NCBI GenBank assembly: GCA_023264755.1
Contig: JAHFVB010000306.1
Coordinates: 1-6,439, forward strand
Source of the DNA: Mycobacterium sp.
GTDB taxonomy: Bacteria; Actinomycetota; Actinomycetes; Mycobacteriales; Mycobacteriaceae
DNA length: 6,439 nt
Reading direction: 5' to 3'
A program made the translations under genes and the position numbers. Below the pieces are notes generated by a model. That model was not told where the DNA came from and did no database searches. It worked only from the letters and a program-made list of their open reading frames with translations. This document shows positions 5,849 to 6,439 of this stretch, piece by piece. Positions within the stretch are counted from its first letter, which is position 1. The number at the start of each line of letters is the position of its first letter.

Positions 5849-6439
5849 GGCGCCGCCCCCTGCTCCGAACCGATCAGTTCCGCCACGCGGGTGACGATCT
5901 CGTCCACCTCGTCGGTGGTGCGTGCTTCGACGTTGAGCCGCAGCAGCGGCTCGGTGTTGGAGGTGCGCAGGTTGAACCAGCAGCCGTCGCCCAGGTCGAC
6001 GGTGACGCCGTCGAGGTGGTCCAGCGAGCGGATGCGGCGGCTGAAGGACTTCAGCACGGCATCGACACAGGCCGGCGCGTCGGCGACGGTGAAGTTGAGT
6101 TCGCCCGAGGCCTCGTAGCGCTGATAGTCGGCCATCAGCTCCGACAGCGGCCGGTCCTGTTCGCCGAGGGCGGCGAGCACGTGCAGCGCGGCGAGCATGC
6201 CCGAGTCGGCTCCCCAGAAGTCCCGGAAGTAGTAGTGCGCGGAGTGTTCGCCGCCGAATATCGCACCGGTCTCGGCCATCAGGCCCTTGATGTAGGAGTG
6301 GCCGACGCGTGAGCGCACCGCGGTGCCGCCGCGTTCGACGATCAACTCGGGGACCGCGCGCGACGTGATCAGGTTGTAGATGACGGTGGCACCGGCCTCC
6401 CTGGCCAGTTCCCGACCGGCCACCAGGGCGGTCACGGCG
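5845..6439 (-). CDS. manB: Phosphomannomutase ManB/PmmA (C-terminal part; 5' end outside window)
   Basis: The C-terminal 197 or so residues of an alpha-D-phosphohexomutase that converts mannose-6-phosphate to mannose-1-phosphate, the step after ManA. The frame remains open at the right edge (an Ala codon precedes the GTG at 6433-6435), so the Val at 6435 is internal, not a start. The sugar-recognition loop GGEHSAHYYF lies at about 6226-6255 (the GE-H/S motif that contacts the substrate hydroxyls). The C-terminal phosphate-binding loop RTSNTEP lies at about 5947-5967, within RTSNTEPLLRLNVEA of domain IV. The N-terminal catalytic Ser loop and the Mg-binding DGDxDR loop would be outside the window; family members are about 460 residues. 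The TGA stop overlaps the next gene's GTG (GTGA), placing it upstream in the same operon. The choice between mannose and glucose as sugar rests on the mannose operon context and homology. Confidence 0.95.
   Translation of the reverse strand, partial: AVTALVAGRELAREAGATVIYNLITSRAVPELIVERGGTAVRSRVGHSYIKGLMAETGAIFGGEHSAHYYFRDFWGADSGMLAALHVLAALGEQDRPLSELMADYQRYEASGELNFTVADAPACVDAVLKSFSRRIRSLDHLDGVTVDLGDGCWFNLRTSNTEPLLRLNVEARTTDEVDEIVTRVAELIGSEQGAAP

Noticed and set aside
5522..6118. 198-codon plus-strand open frame opposite the tobH-like/manB junction
   Set aside because: It is antisense to conserved ManB domain IV and the tobH-like N-terminus, with low-complexity composition.
1..6439. Exotic defence, mobile or biosynthetic system
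   Set aside because: Every stretch is explained by six recognisable housekeeping or catabolic genes and one promoter region. There are no transposase, integrase, tRNA, repeat-array or toxin-antitoxin signatures.

Overview
The window is high-GC actinobacterial DNA, and its gene order points to a mycobacterium (Mycobacterium/Mycolicibacterium). From memory, M. tuberculosis has the same neighbourhood: alkB (Rv3252c), an FAD-oxidoreductase-like gene (Rv3254), manA (Rv3255c), a TobH/SIS-like gene (Rv3256c) and a phosphomannomutase gene (Rv3257c). Two differences are visible here. No amino-acid permease gene (Rv3253c in M. tuberculosis) lies between alkB and the FAD gene, and a cation-diffusion-facilitator (CDF) gene sits between the FAD gene and manA. 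No species call is possible without a search.

Layout: (1) 1-1094, minus strand: 364 codons of a membrane alkane 1-monooxygenase (AlkB) with all its histidine boxes; the last codons run off the left edge. (2) 1095-1264: a divergent regulatory region between alkB and the FAD gene. It holds a strong alkB Shine-Dalgarno, a plausible alkB promoter, a perfect 7-bp inverted repeat (13-nt spacer) over the alkB -10, and an AT-rich -10-like palindrome facing the FAD gene. (3) 1265-2647, plus strand: an FAD-dependent oxidoreductase/monooxygenase-like protein of unknown substrate. (4) 2598-6439, minus strand: a tight operon, transcribed right to left: manB (phosphomannomutase, C-terminal part only), a tobH-like SIS-fold gene (4-nt overlap), manA (5-nt gap), then the CDF transporter gene (18-nt gap). 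The CDF and FAD genes converge and their coding ends overlap by 50 bp.

Function: ManA and ManB are consecutive steps from fructose-6-phosphate to mannose-1-phosphate, the precursor of GDP-mannose used for mycobacterial mannosides (PIM, LM, LAM). The TobH-like protein between them has a sugar-isomerase-type layout but appears to lack the usual phosphosugar loop and catalytic His. The alkB side starts n-alkane oxidation, and the divergent oxidoreductase may be co-regulated with it.

All sequence is accounted for by six genes and one intergenic region; there is no gene-free stretch over 300 bases. I see no RNA gene, CRISPR array, mobile element or clear novel system. The best leads are the degenerate isomerase-like protein, the alkB operator candidate, the convergent overlap, and the metal transporter in a mannose operon.
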